From: an uncultured Eisenbergiella sp. | GTDB taxonomy: Bacteria > Bacillota > Clostridia > Lachnospirales > Lachnospiraceae | DNA length: 46,381 bases | Direction of reading: 5' to 3' | Assembly (NCBI GenBank): GCA_947630215.1 | Contig: CANRGX010000016.1 | Coordinates: 1 to 46,381 of the forward strand | Shown: piece by piece, positions 22,686 through 30,703 of the stretch | Layout: every line of letters begins with the position of its first letter | Numbering within the stretch: the stretch's first letter is position 1 | Position numbers and translations under genes: made by a program | Notes under the pieces: model-generated | Database searches by the model: none | What the model was told of the DNA's origin: nothing | The model's input: only the letters and a program-made list of their open reading frames with translations

Positions 22686-23579
22686 TCAGAATATGCTTTG
22701 TCCGATTGCAGCGCCTGTCCAGAATTGCGTGACCACACCGATCCATATTTCTCCGTCGACCTGGTTAACCCAGGGGTCAAACATGATAAGGGTTCCTTTC
22801 TTGTAATTCCCGAAAGATTCCGCATAATCAATTATGAGGTTCGAAAACACGTTGAGCAAATACTGATGATCCAGATCCAACAGGCGGACGTTTCCTATTT
22901 TCCCCTCCAATGTGAACCTCTCCGGCGCATCCTGACGGTGGCGCACAATTTCCTGCGCCAGCGCAAGGTACAGAGGATCGTTGGTATAGTCCCCCCTGAC
23001 ATAATTTTGGCCGGGGTGTTTTCCGTAATCCACATGGTCCACAACCGGGGATTTGATCACGAATTCCGGCCAATTTGCATCCCGGCCCGGGTCATAGGTG
23101 ATGCCCAGCGCATTGACCTGCGCCCGGATAGAATTTGCTGCATCGGCTTTTTCCTGCGCCGCAGTTCCGGCTGCCCCGGCTTTTTGGCTGGCCTTCCGTC
23201 CTTCCGCCTTTCCATGCTCCACATAATGCTTGTACAACGCTGCCGGATCCGTCCCGTAGACCGCTACAACGTCCGGATTGTTCTGTGCGTAATAGGCTGC
23301 GTCAAAATCCGCCGGGATCCCTGCCGCCGGTTCCGCTGCCGTCTGGCTGTCAGCCGTCGGAACCGGGCTTCGCCCCTCTGCTTTCCCATGCTCCATATAG
23401 TGCCGGTAAAGCGCCTGTTCATCCGTGCCGAACGCGGCCTTCACGTCCGGATAGGCGTCCGCATAATATTGGGCGTCAAAGGCCGTGCCGTCCGGCATGG
23501 TCTTTGTCTGGGCGGATACCGTCATCCCACAGCCCAGCGTCGCGACCACAAGCATTGTCAACATCCATTGTTTTTTCAT
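22686..23579 (-). CDS. Secreted protein with two YY/PDV repeats (paralogue A)
   Basis: 297 residues: signal peptide (cleavage near VSA-QTK, residue 24), then two copies of a roughly 38-residue repeat. Copy 1 starts FDAQYYADAYPDVKAAFGTD and ends ALYRHYMEHGKAEGR; copy 2 starts FDAAYYAQNNPDVVAVYGTD and ends in the same way. After a low-complexity Ala linker comes a domain with IRAQVNALGITY and YVRGDYTNDPLYLALAQEI. The repeat (Tyr-Tyr, Pro-Asp-Val, His-Tyr, His-Gly, Glu-Gly-Arg) occurs in many secreted and surface proteins. The closest relative is paralogue B at 29507-30472. AGGAGG precedes the start. Function unknown; surface binding is plausible. Confidence 0.72.
   Translation of the reverse strand: MKKQWMLTMLVVATLGCGMTVSAQTKTMPDGTAFDAQYYADAYPDVKAAFGTDEQALYRHYMEHGKAEGRSPVPTADSQTAAEPAAGIPADFDAAYYAQNNPDVVAVYGTDPAALYKHYVEHGKAEGRKASQKAGAAGTAAQEKADAANSIRAQVNALGITYDPGRDANWPEFVIKSPVVDHVDYGKHPGQNYVRGDYTNDPLYLALAQEIVRHRQDAPERFTLEGKIGNVRLLDLDHQYLLNVFSNLIIDYAESFGNYKKGTLIMFDPWVNQVDGEIWIGVVTQFWTGAAIGQSIF
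23193..23579 (-). repeat. Diverged duplication shared with 30086-30472
   Basis: The first 380 or so bases of the two paralogous secreted-protein genes are close to identical over long stretches (signal peptide and both repeats), while the 3' halves have diverged. This suggests a gene duplication flanking the sigma-factor gene, or later gene conversion limited to the 5' part. Confidence 0.6.
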
Positions 23580-23628
23580 GTTCGTTTCCTCCTATAATTT
23601 TTTCGTTCCTGCTGCCCCTGTGTCTGTC

Positions 23629-25476
23629 TCAGCCAAAAAAGACGGCATCCATCTCGCTCATGTTGTATTTTTCCTGATCCCACGGTGCGCTGACTATGCC
23701 AAGCGGACCATCTTCCGAGACGTCCATGATCTGTTTTGCCCCATCCGCTCCGAAAAGGTTTTTCAGATTTTCTATAAATACATCATAGGAAACCGCTTCC
23801 CCCCGAAGGGATGCCTCAACAGAGCCCTCCGGCAGCATAGGTATTCCTTCCAGGACATCCTGATGCTGAAATTGCTCCGAATAATCGGACGGTACCATTA
23901 TGTCCAAACCCGTCACCGTTTGCGGCTCTCCCAATTCGGAAATCTCATATAGGTACCAGGACCAATAAAGCTCGCCACTATAATCGTCGTATCTATCAAA
24001 CATCCAAAAAATATTTGTTCCCTCTATAAAACTCGTGTTCGAATAGCTTCTAACGCCATCCGTCCTATCCCTGCACAGAAAGACTGGCTTCCCTTGCTGG
24101 ATCATAAAATAATTATCTGCACAAGCATCCTCAATATACAGTAGAGGGAATTCCTGTCCTTCCCATTTGACAAACTGGAATCTGAGATTTTCTTCATCGT
24201 AGGATATCTTATCCCCAGGTTCATTCACTCCATTCTCTAAGGAAAGACTTCCGTTTTGCTTCAGCTTGCTGAGCAATTTATAATAGCTCTCTTTCCATGC
24301 CTCCTGGCTCGTATATAATATCTCCACCTGATCTTCCCTATAACAGGCCAACGTATCCAGATCGATATAGCAGCGCCCGGCAGACCAGTCCTCCTCCTCT
24401 ATCAGATTGTCCGGCAAGCCATTCTGCTCATCCACTTCAACGCGAATTTTTCTGTTACGAAATCCAACTACCGACTTCGCATAGAAAGAGGAATAACCCT
24501 GGAAAGAGGGATAACCCTGCTGCCACCTGTTCTCTACACCCATGGCGGACGCAAATTGATCCAGCGACATTTCTTCATCCCTGTTTTGCACCTGATAATT
24601 CCCCCGGATATATCGCTCCATATTTTCTTCCGTGATCTGATGAAAGAGAAATGGTTTGAAATTCGCAAGGATCTCCTGAAACTGTTCTTTGGTGATCGAA
24701 GAATCTTCATACGTCTTAGCATCTTCCCAACTCAAGGATCCACTCGATCCCTCGAAATCCCCGTACTCTGCGCTATAAAGACAGATCCCGTTTGTCCAGT
24801 AATTTCCGGAATCTATTGCGCGCTGCCGGTCAAACGGCTGTTCGGGCATCGTCAGCACATTCAGAGAAGTAAGCCGTTCCGGTGAAGTCCCTATATCCAG
24901 GCCAAACTCATAGACCGCTCCATCCCGGCTGTCATATCCAAGCACATAGGTACCGAAACTATCATATGGATAGTTCCAACGCATCTCCACTCCAGTTTCC
25001 GTCCATGTATACAGATAGGTGGCTGTCTCACATTTCTGGACAAGCAGTTCCGGTATCCCGTTTTTGTCCATATCGTAGAGGCAAAACCCGTTTATAAAGC
25101 CTGTCATTCCGCCCTCGTTCTGTTCTTCCAGCAAAGGCAGAAAGTTGGAATGATCGCCCAGAAAATCCCGATAGCCCGCTACCCATTCCGGTTCCTCCGG
25201 TGTTTCCTCCTGCGTGACCGTCTCCGTTGGTATCTCGGTTTCCGGAAGCGTTCCTTCCGTCGCTGCGACAGCTTCTTCCGTCGCTTCCTCCATGGCGTCC
25301 GTCTTGGCCGCTAAGGTTTCTACCGTCTCGTCCGTGCCGTCCAAGCCGGTTGTTGTCTCCTCCCCTTCCGTTGGGATCCAATCCCGGTCGCCGGGAACGC
25401 TCCCGCAAGCGCAAACCGTTCCTGCCAGCATCGCAATCGAAAGATAAGCTGCCAATTTTTTCTTCCATCTTGTCAT
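23629..25476 (-). CDS. Large acidic lipoprotein
   Basis: 615 residues. The N-terminal signal has the lipobox VCAC (lipid-modified Cys near residue 24), followed by a Thr/Glu-rich linker (about 35-90) and a globular region starting WVAGYRDFLGDHSNFLPL. FCLYDMDKNGIPELLVQ resembles a calcium-binding D-x-D-x-N-G loop. Such loops are common in clostridial lipoproteins that begin with a short helical domain followed by DxDxDGxxE. No catalytic motif is recognised. An ECF-like promoter (25531-25561) lies 55 bases upstream inside the preceding gene, and the next secreted-protein gene follows after 49 bases, so a three-gene transcript is likely. Confidence 0.72.
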   Translation of the reverse strand: MTRWKKKLAAYLSIAMLAGTVCACGSVPGDRDWIPTEGEETTTGLDGTDETVETLAAKTDAMEEATEEAVAATEGTLPETEIPTETVTQEETPEEPEWVAGYRDFLGDHSNFLPLLEEQNEGGMTGFINGFCLYDMDKNGIPELLVQKCETATYLYTWTETGVEMRWNYPYDSFGTYVLGYDSRDGAVYEFGLDIGTSPERLTSLNVLTMPEQPFDRQRAIDSGNYWTNGICLYSAEYGDFEGSSGSLSWEDAKTYEDSSITKEQFQEILANFKPFLFHQITEENMERYIRGNYQVQNRDEEMSLDQFASAMGVENRWQQGYPSFQGYSSFYAKSVVGFRNRKIRVEVDEQNGLPDNLIEEEDWSAGRCYIDLDTLACYREDQVEILYTSQEAWKESYYKLLSKLKQNGSLSLENGVNEPGDKISYDEENLRFQFVKWEGQEFPLLYIEDACADNYFMIQQGKPVFLCRDRTDGVRSYSNTSFIEGTNIFWMFDRYDDYSGELYWSWYLYEISELGEPQTVTGLDIMVPSDYSEQFQHQDVLEGIPMLPEGSVEASLRGEAVSYDVFIENLKNLFGADGAKQIMDVSEDGPLGIVSAPWDQEKYNMSEMDAVFFG

Positions 25477-25906
25477 TGGTTTTCTTTTCCTTTCCGTTTC
25501 TTTAAGGCCCCATCCTGCCCTTTCATAAAGGATAGTGGGGCTTTTTTCAAAAAAGGTTGCACTTGCGCGGAAAATTTTTCAGTGTACCACCTTTCCCACA
25601 AATATTCCCCCAGTTCCTTTCCCTCCCGCACAAAAACAATCCGGCCGCTCTCCGTCCGGTACTCGATCTCTTCAAAGGGGGCTTTCTTCCTGTGCAGACG
25701 GGTGTGAAACGTCAATACCTCCCTGTCCTCACAATCCCACAGAGTATGCTTATATACGCCTTTTCCCTCGGCACGGTCACATCCGTGCAGATAAATGCCA
25801 TCTTCCGACAATCTTGTGGTATGAATATACAGACACCGCTGTCCCTTCTCAAAACATACTCCGTCCCTATAGACAGAATGCGCGCCGTTTCTTCTGTACG
25901 ATCCAT
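25473..25906 (-). pseudogene. Small unknown gene interrupted by a frameshift
   Basis: The only good start here is the ATG at 25906 (GGGGGAGG four bases ahead), which opens MDRTEETARILSIGTEYV. At the T4 run 25851-25854 that frame becomes meaningless, while the next frame continues as FEKGQRCLYIHTTRLSED and stays coding to 25473. Adding one T would give a continuous protein of about 144 residues. The longer frame open to 25988 lacks any ribosome site and starts inside a terminator. It is either a recent inactivation or a base-calling error in a homopolymer. The product, without signal peptide, matches no family I know. Its 3' end overlaps the next start by four bases and contains that gene's promoter. 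Confidence 0.6.
25531..25561 (-). promoter_or_regulatory. ECF-like promoter of the lipoprotein gene
   Basis: TGCAACC (25555-25561), 17-base spacer beginning TTTTTTGAAAA, then CACTATC (25531-25537). The same elements with the same spacing occur upstream of the paralogue B gene. GC-start AAC-type -35 boxes are typical of ECF sigma factors; the -10 assignment is inference. Confidence 0.55.
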
Positions 25907-25964
25907 TTTGCCTCCCCCTTCTTTCTTCAGAGATCATTTTAAGGCGGTCTTTATCTTCAGGCAT

Positions 25965-26010
25965 AAAAAACCCGGCCTTTTGCGGCATAGCCGTAAAAGG
26001 CCGGGCTTTT
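25965..26010 (-). terminator. Terminator of the sigma-WG gene
   Basis: 16-bp stem with one mismatch (25990-26005 with 25971-25986, 3-base loop) and six T on the minus strand, 15 bases after the stop. It separates the sigma gene from the unit downstream. Confidence 0.9.
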
Positions 26011-26025
26011 CATGCCTGTCCTATT

Positions 26026-28278
26026 TTATTTTATGCCAAAGATCTTTTGGTCCTCCCCGTTTGACACGCAAAACAATTCTCCGGCAGCAAAACAGCTGTC
26101 GGCCGGGCCGATTTCCTCCAGACGGGTAAAGCTCTCATCGATCAGCCAGGCGGTCCCGTCTTCTATGACCACGGCATATCCGTTGGCAAAAGCGGAAGCA
26201 TCCCCGTACAATTTTTGCAGATTGCCTTCATGGTCGATATAACCCCATTTGCCCTCGGTCTTTACCAGCCAGTATTTTTCCGTATTCATGCTAAGGTTGT
26301 CATAAACGCCCAGAACACATTCGCTGCCTGCAGAACTGTTGGGATCCGTATCCTTGGCCAGATCCATCAGGATACTGCCCAGCGACTCGCCGCTGTCCTT
26401 ATCATAATACAAAAGCCCGACCTTTGTGCCGTAATTATAACTCCAGCCTCCGTGATGAAAAATGGAAGCGCGCTGCATTTCGGTGACCTCCGTATCGGCC
26501 CTGCTGTCCCCCCAGACTTCTTCCGCGACAATCCGGGGATTCACGGAATCAAAGGCCCACTCATCCTTCATCAGGCAGAATTCTTCCATTATTGCCCAGG
26601 TGCTTACATAATAGCCATCCAGATACAGGCCGCCCGGCGCATTATAAAAAGCAACGGAAGCCGCGGATGACTGCACCCTGCTGCCCTCTTCATCCACACT
26701 CGCCTGATACACCGGATCAAATCCCTGGGTATTCCCGTTCTTATCTACGCGGACCAGGTGCTCGGATGCTCCCATGAAAGTAACGTCCGAGTCCCCAAAG
26801 CCGACCACCCCGAAATCCCAGTCAGACGTTTCCATCTGCGCCAGGACGGTCCCGTCCAGCTTCCCAATCGTGCCCCGGTAAATCTCATCTCCCAATTCGT
26901 CGTATTCCCCGGTGCTTTCCTTTGTCGTCACATAGTCCCCATAGAGAGAGGTGATCTGTTCAGCCTCGAACAAAAGCGTCCCTTCCTTATCAAAAGCGTA
27001 TTGTTTTCCTGCATCGTTCATAATGAACTGTCCCAGATCATTGGGCGCCATCTGCACGCCCTCATAAGTACAGGGTACGATGAGTTCGCCCTCATAATTG
27101 ACCGCGCCCCAGAGTCCGTCCCGGCATATGGGCATTACGCCGCACCTTGCGTTGAGCGAAGAATCCTTCTGCGTTTCCATCAATGCCGTCATTTCGATCA
27201 GATACCGGTACGGTTCTTCCTGCGTCTCCGTTTCTGTTTCCGATGCGGTTTCTTCTTCCGCATCCGGTTCTGCAGTTACCTGGGCCTGCTGTGTCTCCTG
27301 CACAGCGACCTGCATCCCGGTTTCTTCTATAGCCGATGCCGCCTCCTCAGAAGCCTCCGTTCCGGCATTCTGACTCTGTACGGCCCGGTATACCCCAAAT
27401 GCTACGCCGGCGGCGGCAGCGATTCCTGCTGCCGCGAGGCACAGTTTGACGATCAGGCCGGCGCCGGCCTTCCCGGCAGCCGCCTTGACCGCCGTTGCGG
27501 CTCCCCGGGCCGCAGCATCGTTTTCCCGGCCCGCCACATCGCCCATCCGGCCTGCCGCATCGCCCATCCGGCCTGCCGTTCCTGTGTCTGACGGAACCGC
27601 CTGTAAGATCTTTTCCGACAGGGTTTCCGGCACTTCGCATGCCTGCGCTTCTTCTCCGAACAGGAAGAACAGGAGCGCCGGCAGGCTGATCGTGTAGAGC
27701 TTCGTTCCTTGCTCTTTTTCCAGCCGTAAGACGTCTTCTTTGATCTTTTCCCGGCCTCTGCTCAAATAGCTTTTTACCGTATTTTCCGGCATTTGAAAGG
27801 CTTCTGCAATTTCGCGGACGGACATCTGGTTATAATAGAACGCCACAATCACCGTCCGCTGTCCCACAGGCAGCCCGTCGATGATCTTCCCCAGCAGGCG
27901 GCGCGTCTCCAGATTGTCCGTAACCTCCTCCGGCATCAGCGCCTCGTCCGTCTGTTCCAGGCCTTCGATGACCTCCCCTGCTTCCTCTCCCAGCAGATAA
28001 TCCGGTTTTTTCTCCAGATACCGGCTGATCCGGCGATGCGCGATGCTCGCGATCCAGCCCTTCACCGCCTCCTCGTTCTTCAGCCCGGACAGACTGCGGT
28101 AGACCTCCAGATAGGTTTCCTGCATGATGTCTTCTGTCAGGGAAGCGTCCTGCAGGCTTTTGTAAATGGTATAATAAACGTATTTTTGCGTCTGTCTGTA
28201 AATCTCGGCAAAAGCCGCCTCGTTCCCGCTCTGGAAATCGCGGATGGCCTTTGTCAGTTCCGGTACTTTGTTTTCCAT
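26026..28278 (-). CDS. Sigma factor fused to a membrane helix and extracellular WG repeats
   Basis: 750 residues from the ATG at 28278 (AGGAG eight bases ahead). Residues 8-85 are sigma region 2 (LTKAIRDFQSGNEAAFAEIY, ASLTEDIMQETYLEVYRSL). Residues 137-190 are region 4 with its helix-turn-helix (MSVREIAEAFQMPENTVKSY). Next come a hydrophobic patch (LYTISLPALLFFLFG), a Gly/Ala/Arg linker with a tandem 7-residue repeat, a membrane helix at about 275-297 and an acidic linker. The extracellular domain contains WG repeats (DGLWGAVNYEGELIVPCTYE; KWGYIDHEGNLQKLYG). The sigma part is thus tethered in the membrane to a sensor domain. ECF factors normally rely on separate anti-sigma proteins; here sensor and sigma are one chain, so activation could need proteolysis or a conformational change. 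Neighbours are mostly exported proteins. Confidence 0.9.
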   Translation of the reverse strand: MENKVPELTKAIRDFQSGNEAAFAEIYRQTQKYVYYTIYKSLQDASLTEDIMQETYLEVYRSLSGLKNEEAVKGWIASIAHRRISRYLEKKPDYLLGEEAGEVIEGLEQTDEALMPEEVTDNLETRRLLGKIIDGLPVGQRTVIVAFYYNQMSVREIAEAFQMPENTVKSYLSRGREKIKEDVLRLEKEQGTKLYTISLPALLFFLFGEEAQACEVPETLSEKILQAVPSDTGTAGRMGDAAGRMGDVAGRENDAAARGAATAVKAAAGKAGAGLIVKLCLAAAGIAAAAGVAFGVYRAVQSQNAGTEASEEAASAIEETGMQVAVQETQQAQVTAEPDAEEETASETETETQEEPYRYLIEMTALMETQKDSSLNARCGVMPICRDGLWGAVNYEGELIVPCTYEGVQMAPNDLGQFIMNDAGKQYAFDKEGTLLFEAEQITSLYGDYVTTKESTGEYDELGDEIYRGTIGKLDGTVLAQMETSDWDFGVVGFGDSDVTFMGASEHLVRVDKNGNTQGFDPVYQASVDEEGSRVQSSAASVAFYNAPGGLYLDGYYVSTWAIMEEFCLMKDEWAFDSVNPRIVAEEVWGDSRADTEVTEMQRASIFHHGGWSYNYGTKVGLLYYDKDSGESLGSILMDLAKDTDPNSSAGSECVLGVYDNLSMNTEKYWLVKTEGKWGYIDHEGNLQKLYGDASAFANGYAVVIEDGTAWLIDESFTRLEEIGPADSCFAAGELFCVSNGEDQKIFGIK
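27537..27578 (-). repeat. Two tandem 21-base repeats inside the sigma-WG gene
   Basis: Two identical head-to-tail 21-base units encode AGRMGDA/AGRMGDV in the cytoplasmic linker before the membrane helix. In-frame copy number could vary between strains and change linker length. Confidence 0.8.
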
Positions 28279-28328
28279 TGGTACGCTCCTTCCCCCGCGT
28301 TTTGAAAAAAACCGGGTCAATTGTTTTT

Positions 28329-28357
28329 ATTATAGCCTTTTCTCCTGTTTCCTGCAA
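28329..28357 (-). promoter_or_regulatory. Sigma-A promoter of the sigma-WG gene
   Basis: TTGCAG (28352-28357), 17-base spacer, perfect TATAAT (28329-28334), about 50 bases before the start codon. The sigma gene therefore has a housekeeping promoter of its own, distinct from the ECF-like motif near two of its neighbours. Confidence 0.75.
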
Positions 28358-28407
28358 CCTTGCCGCGCATCCGGCACAGCGTCCGGCTGCGTGCCCCTGC
28401 CGGCGTA

Positions 28408-29457
28408 TCACCCGGCCAGTATGAACCCGTATACCGTATTCTGGATTCCCCCAAAGCTGTTGTCCAGCGTCAGTTTCGTGCCCGGCGGCAGGGAGGTTCC
28501 GATCAGTTCGGCAAAAGGCACGGTCACATCTTCCAGGGCGGACGAAAAATCCCAGCTCACGCCGTTGCTCAGCTTCACATGAACGTCCCCGCCGCCCGGT
28601 GCGCGTTTGATAAAAATCCCCACCGTCGGCTTGTCCAGTTCAATCGTATAGACCTTTCCCTGGGGCCGGCACTTGCTCAGGGAAAGATAGGTAAAGTTCT
28701 CAAATCCGCTGACGGCTGCATTTACGGGCGATGGCATATCCTGCCGCTTCTTCCCTCTTTTTACGTTCCGTTCGATGATCCTGCTGATGGTCTCGCGGTA
28801 AATCTGATGTCCCAGCGCGTTTGGGTGTACGCCGTCGCGGCAGAGCTGCTCATAGCTGTAAGAGGATTTCCGATAGGCCTCGATGGTATCCGCAATGTCC
28901 GCACCATAGCAGGCCCCCAGAGCCTTTACCACTTCCATTTTTTCCGTGTAGCCGCGCTGGCTGTGCTCCAGCAGGCAGATGATCTGACAGTCGGGATTCT
29001 GTTGTCTGACTGCGCGCAGCAGCGCTTCATAGATCAGAGAAAAGTTGTCTGGCAGATCGTTTTGACCATAGCATATCAGAACCAAATCGTAGGCGCCGTA
29101 TCTGTTCACATTTTCCTGCATATCGGATCGGCACCGGTAATAGCCGAAGAAAGCTGTGGTGCCTCCCGCCGCGTAACTGTCCACTCCCACGGGGCTTTGG
29201 TATGTCTCCTGCATCCATTGTTTCAGCTGCGGCACAAAGCCCTCGTCCGGTGCCATGCCGGCCCCGTCTGCAATGCTGTCGCCCAGACAGGCGATCCGGA
29301 CAGGTTCCTGCTTCTTTAGTTTTTGATATACATCTTCGGTTTCCGGTTCTTTGGCCAAAGCGCACCCTTCTCCCACCGGAAGGCTCAGCGCGCATACGGC
29401 TAAAAACCAGAGTACTGCGCCCGGCACGCTCCAAAAACGTGTTTTTCTCCTTTGCAT
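28408..29457 (-). CDS. Secreted SGNH/GDSL-family hydrolase with C-terminal beta domain
   Basis: 349 residues. The signal peptide ends near CALAKE (about residue 35). The SGNH blocks are in order: CLGDSIADG (catalytic Ser), SYAAGGTT (oxyanion Gly), ICYGQND (Asn) and DGVHPNALGH (catalytic Asp and His). After about residue 245 a C-terminal beta-rich part (FTYLSLSKCRPQGKVYTIEL and on) may bind carbohydrate. Secreted members of this family remove acetyl or other acyl groups from polysaccharides or peptidoglycan. It follows the paralogue B gene after 49 bases and precedes the sigma-WG gene. GGGGAG lies nine bases before the start. Confidence 0.88.
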   Translation of the reverse strand: MQRRKTRFWSVPGAVLWFLAVCALSLPVGEGCALAKEPETEDVYQKLKKQEPVRIACLGDSIADGAGMAPDEGFVPQLKQWMQETYQSPVGVDSYAAGGTTAFFGYYRCRSDMQENVNRYGAYDLVLICYGQNDLPDNFSLIYEALLRAVRQQNPDCQIICLLEHSQRGYTEKMEVVKALGACYGADIADTIEAYRKSSYSYEQLCRDGVHPNALGHQIYRETISRIIERNVKRGKKRQDMPSPVNAAVSGFENFTYLSLSKCRPQGKVYTIELDKPTVGIFIKRAPGGGDVHVKLSNGVSWDFSSALEDVTVPFAELIGTSLPPGTKLTLDNSFGGIQNTVYGFILAG

Positions 29458-29506
29458 CCTTTTCTCCCCGTCGGAAAACTCTGAACCGCTCTATCTTCTG
29501 TGGGCG

Positions 29507-30472
29507 CTATTTCCACAGAGCCGAACTCAATGTGATACAGTAGCTTCCGTCATCCATTTTCCAGACGAGGTTCATCTGCATACTATAAGCACTGGAATCC
29601 ATATCCGAGCTCAATAAATTGACGGGTTGGACGGGTTCCTTTTTGCTGAAGGAATTCATATAGTCAAGCCGCAAATTGGACGTCAGGTTCAAAAGATAAT
29701 GCGGATCCTGTCCCGTCAGGGAAATGTCTCCGACCTTTCCGAAAAACCGGATCACATCACTTTGTTCCTCTCCCCGAAGATTCTTTTCTCTCTGCTCTAC
29801 CAGCTGCCGTGCCAGTGCCAGATACAACGGATCGTTGGTGTAATCCCCTCTTACGTACTCAATGCCATCAAATTGCCAGCAATCGTCCTCATATTTATAT
29901 TTGTGCTCAAACAGGTTGTGATTCACTATGTGACTCTCTGCCAATCGTCCCCACTGCGCGTCCAAATCCGGACGATAGGTGATCCCCAGCGCATTGACCT
30001 GGGCACGGACAGCATTTTGGTCGTTGCCTTTTGCCGCGGTCTGAGCGGTCCGGACATCTGCAGCCCCGTTTCCGTTGGCGCTGCGTCCTTCCGCCTTCCC
30101 ATGCTCTATATAATGCCGGTACAGCGCTGCCGGATCCGTTCCGTAGACCGCTGTCACATCCGGATTGCTTTGTGCGTAATACGCTGCGTCAAAGTCCGCC
30201 GGTATCCCTACCGTCAAAGCTCCCTGCCCGGAATCGTCCGGAGCGATTGCCCGGCGTCCTTCCGCTCTGCCATGCTCCACATAGTGCCGGTACAGCGCCT
30301 GTTCATCCGTGCCGAACGCGGCCTTTACGTCCGGATAGGTGTCCGCATAATACTGCGCGTCAAAAGCCGTGCCGTCCGGCATGATTTTTGTCTGCGCGGA
30401 TACCGTCATTTCACAGCACAACACTGCGGCTACAGCCATCGCTGTCATCCATTTTTGGTTCTTTTTTCTCAT
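29507..30472 (-). CDS. Secreted protein with two YY/PDV repeats (paralogue B)
   Basis: 321 residues. It has the same architecture as 22686-23579: signal peptide (cleavage near VSA-QTK), repeat 1 (FDAQYYADTYPDVKAAFGTD), repeat 2 (FDAAYYAQSNPDVTAVYGTD), a Gly/Asn linker, then VRAQVNALGITYRPDLDAQW and YVRGDYTNDPLYLALARQL. The C-terminal third has diverged, ending YCITLSSALW. It is the first gene of a transcript that probably includes the SGNH hydrolase, and has an ECF-like promoter about 95 bases upstream. AGGAGAG precedes the start. Possible surface adhesin or wall-binding protein; no catalytic motif is seen. Confidence 0.72.
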   Translation of the reverse strand: MRKKNQKWMTAMAVAAVLCCEMTVSAQTKIMPDGTAFDAQYYADTYPDVKAAFGTDEQALYRHYVEHGRAEGRRAIAPDDSGQGALTVGIPADFDAAYYAQSNPDVTAVYGTDPAALYRHYIEHGKAEGRSANGNGAADVRTAQTAAKGNDQNAVRAQVNALGITYRPDLDAQWGRLAESHIVNHNLFEHKYKYEDDCWQFDGIEYVRGDYTNDPLYLALARQLVEQREKNLRGEEQSDVIRFFGKVGDISLTGQDPHYLLNLTSNLRLDYMNSFSKKEPVQPVNLLSSDMDSSAYSMQMNLVWKMDDGSYCITLSSALWK

Positions 30473-30565
30473 GTTCTCTCTCCTCGCTCTCTTTTCGATG
30501 GTTTTCCCCGTATCCCCGCCGCCGCAAACAGGCAGCCGTAACGCGCAGGGATTTCGGTTCTATCT

Positions 30566-30597
30566 GATAAGTGGCAGGCTTTTCAAAAAAGGTTGCA
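30566..30597 (-). promoter_or_regulatory. ECF-like promoter of the paralogue B/SGNH transcript
   Basis: TGCAACC (30591-30597), 17-base spacer beginning TTTTTTGAAAA, then CACTTATC (30566-30573). The first 18 bases are identical to the site at 25531-25561 and the spacing to CACT is the same. The conserved pair, each upstream of an exported-protein gene, supports a shared sigma factor. Confidence 0.55.
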
Positions 30598-30605
30598 GTT
30601 TTTAG

Positions 30606-30652
30606 AAAAAAAAACAAAAAAAGAAACGGACTGTCCTTTTTAGAACAGTCCG
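30606..30652 (-). terminator. Terminator of the ECF transporter operon
   Basis: 11-bp stem with one G-U pair (30642-30652 with 30627-30637, four-base loop) followed by a long T-rich tract, about 50 bases after the ecfT stop. Confidence 0.9.
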
Positions 30653-30703
30653 CTTCTATATTTTCCCTTTCACAGGATTCTGTAAAAACGCCGGATCGGT
30701 TTC

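Noticed and set aside
30541-30703. Hidden small gene between paralogue B and ecfT
   Set aside because: The frames consist of the terminator and its long A/T tract; only the promoter-like motif is supported.
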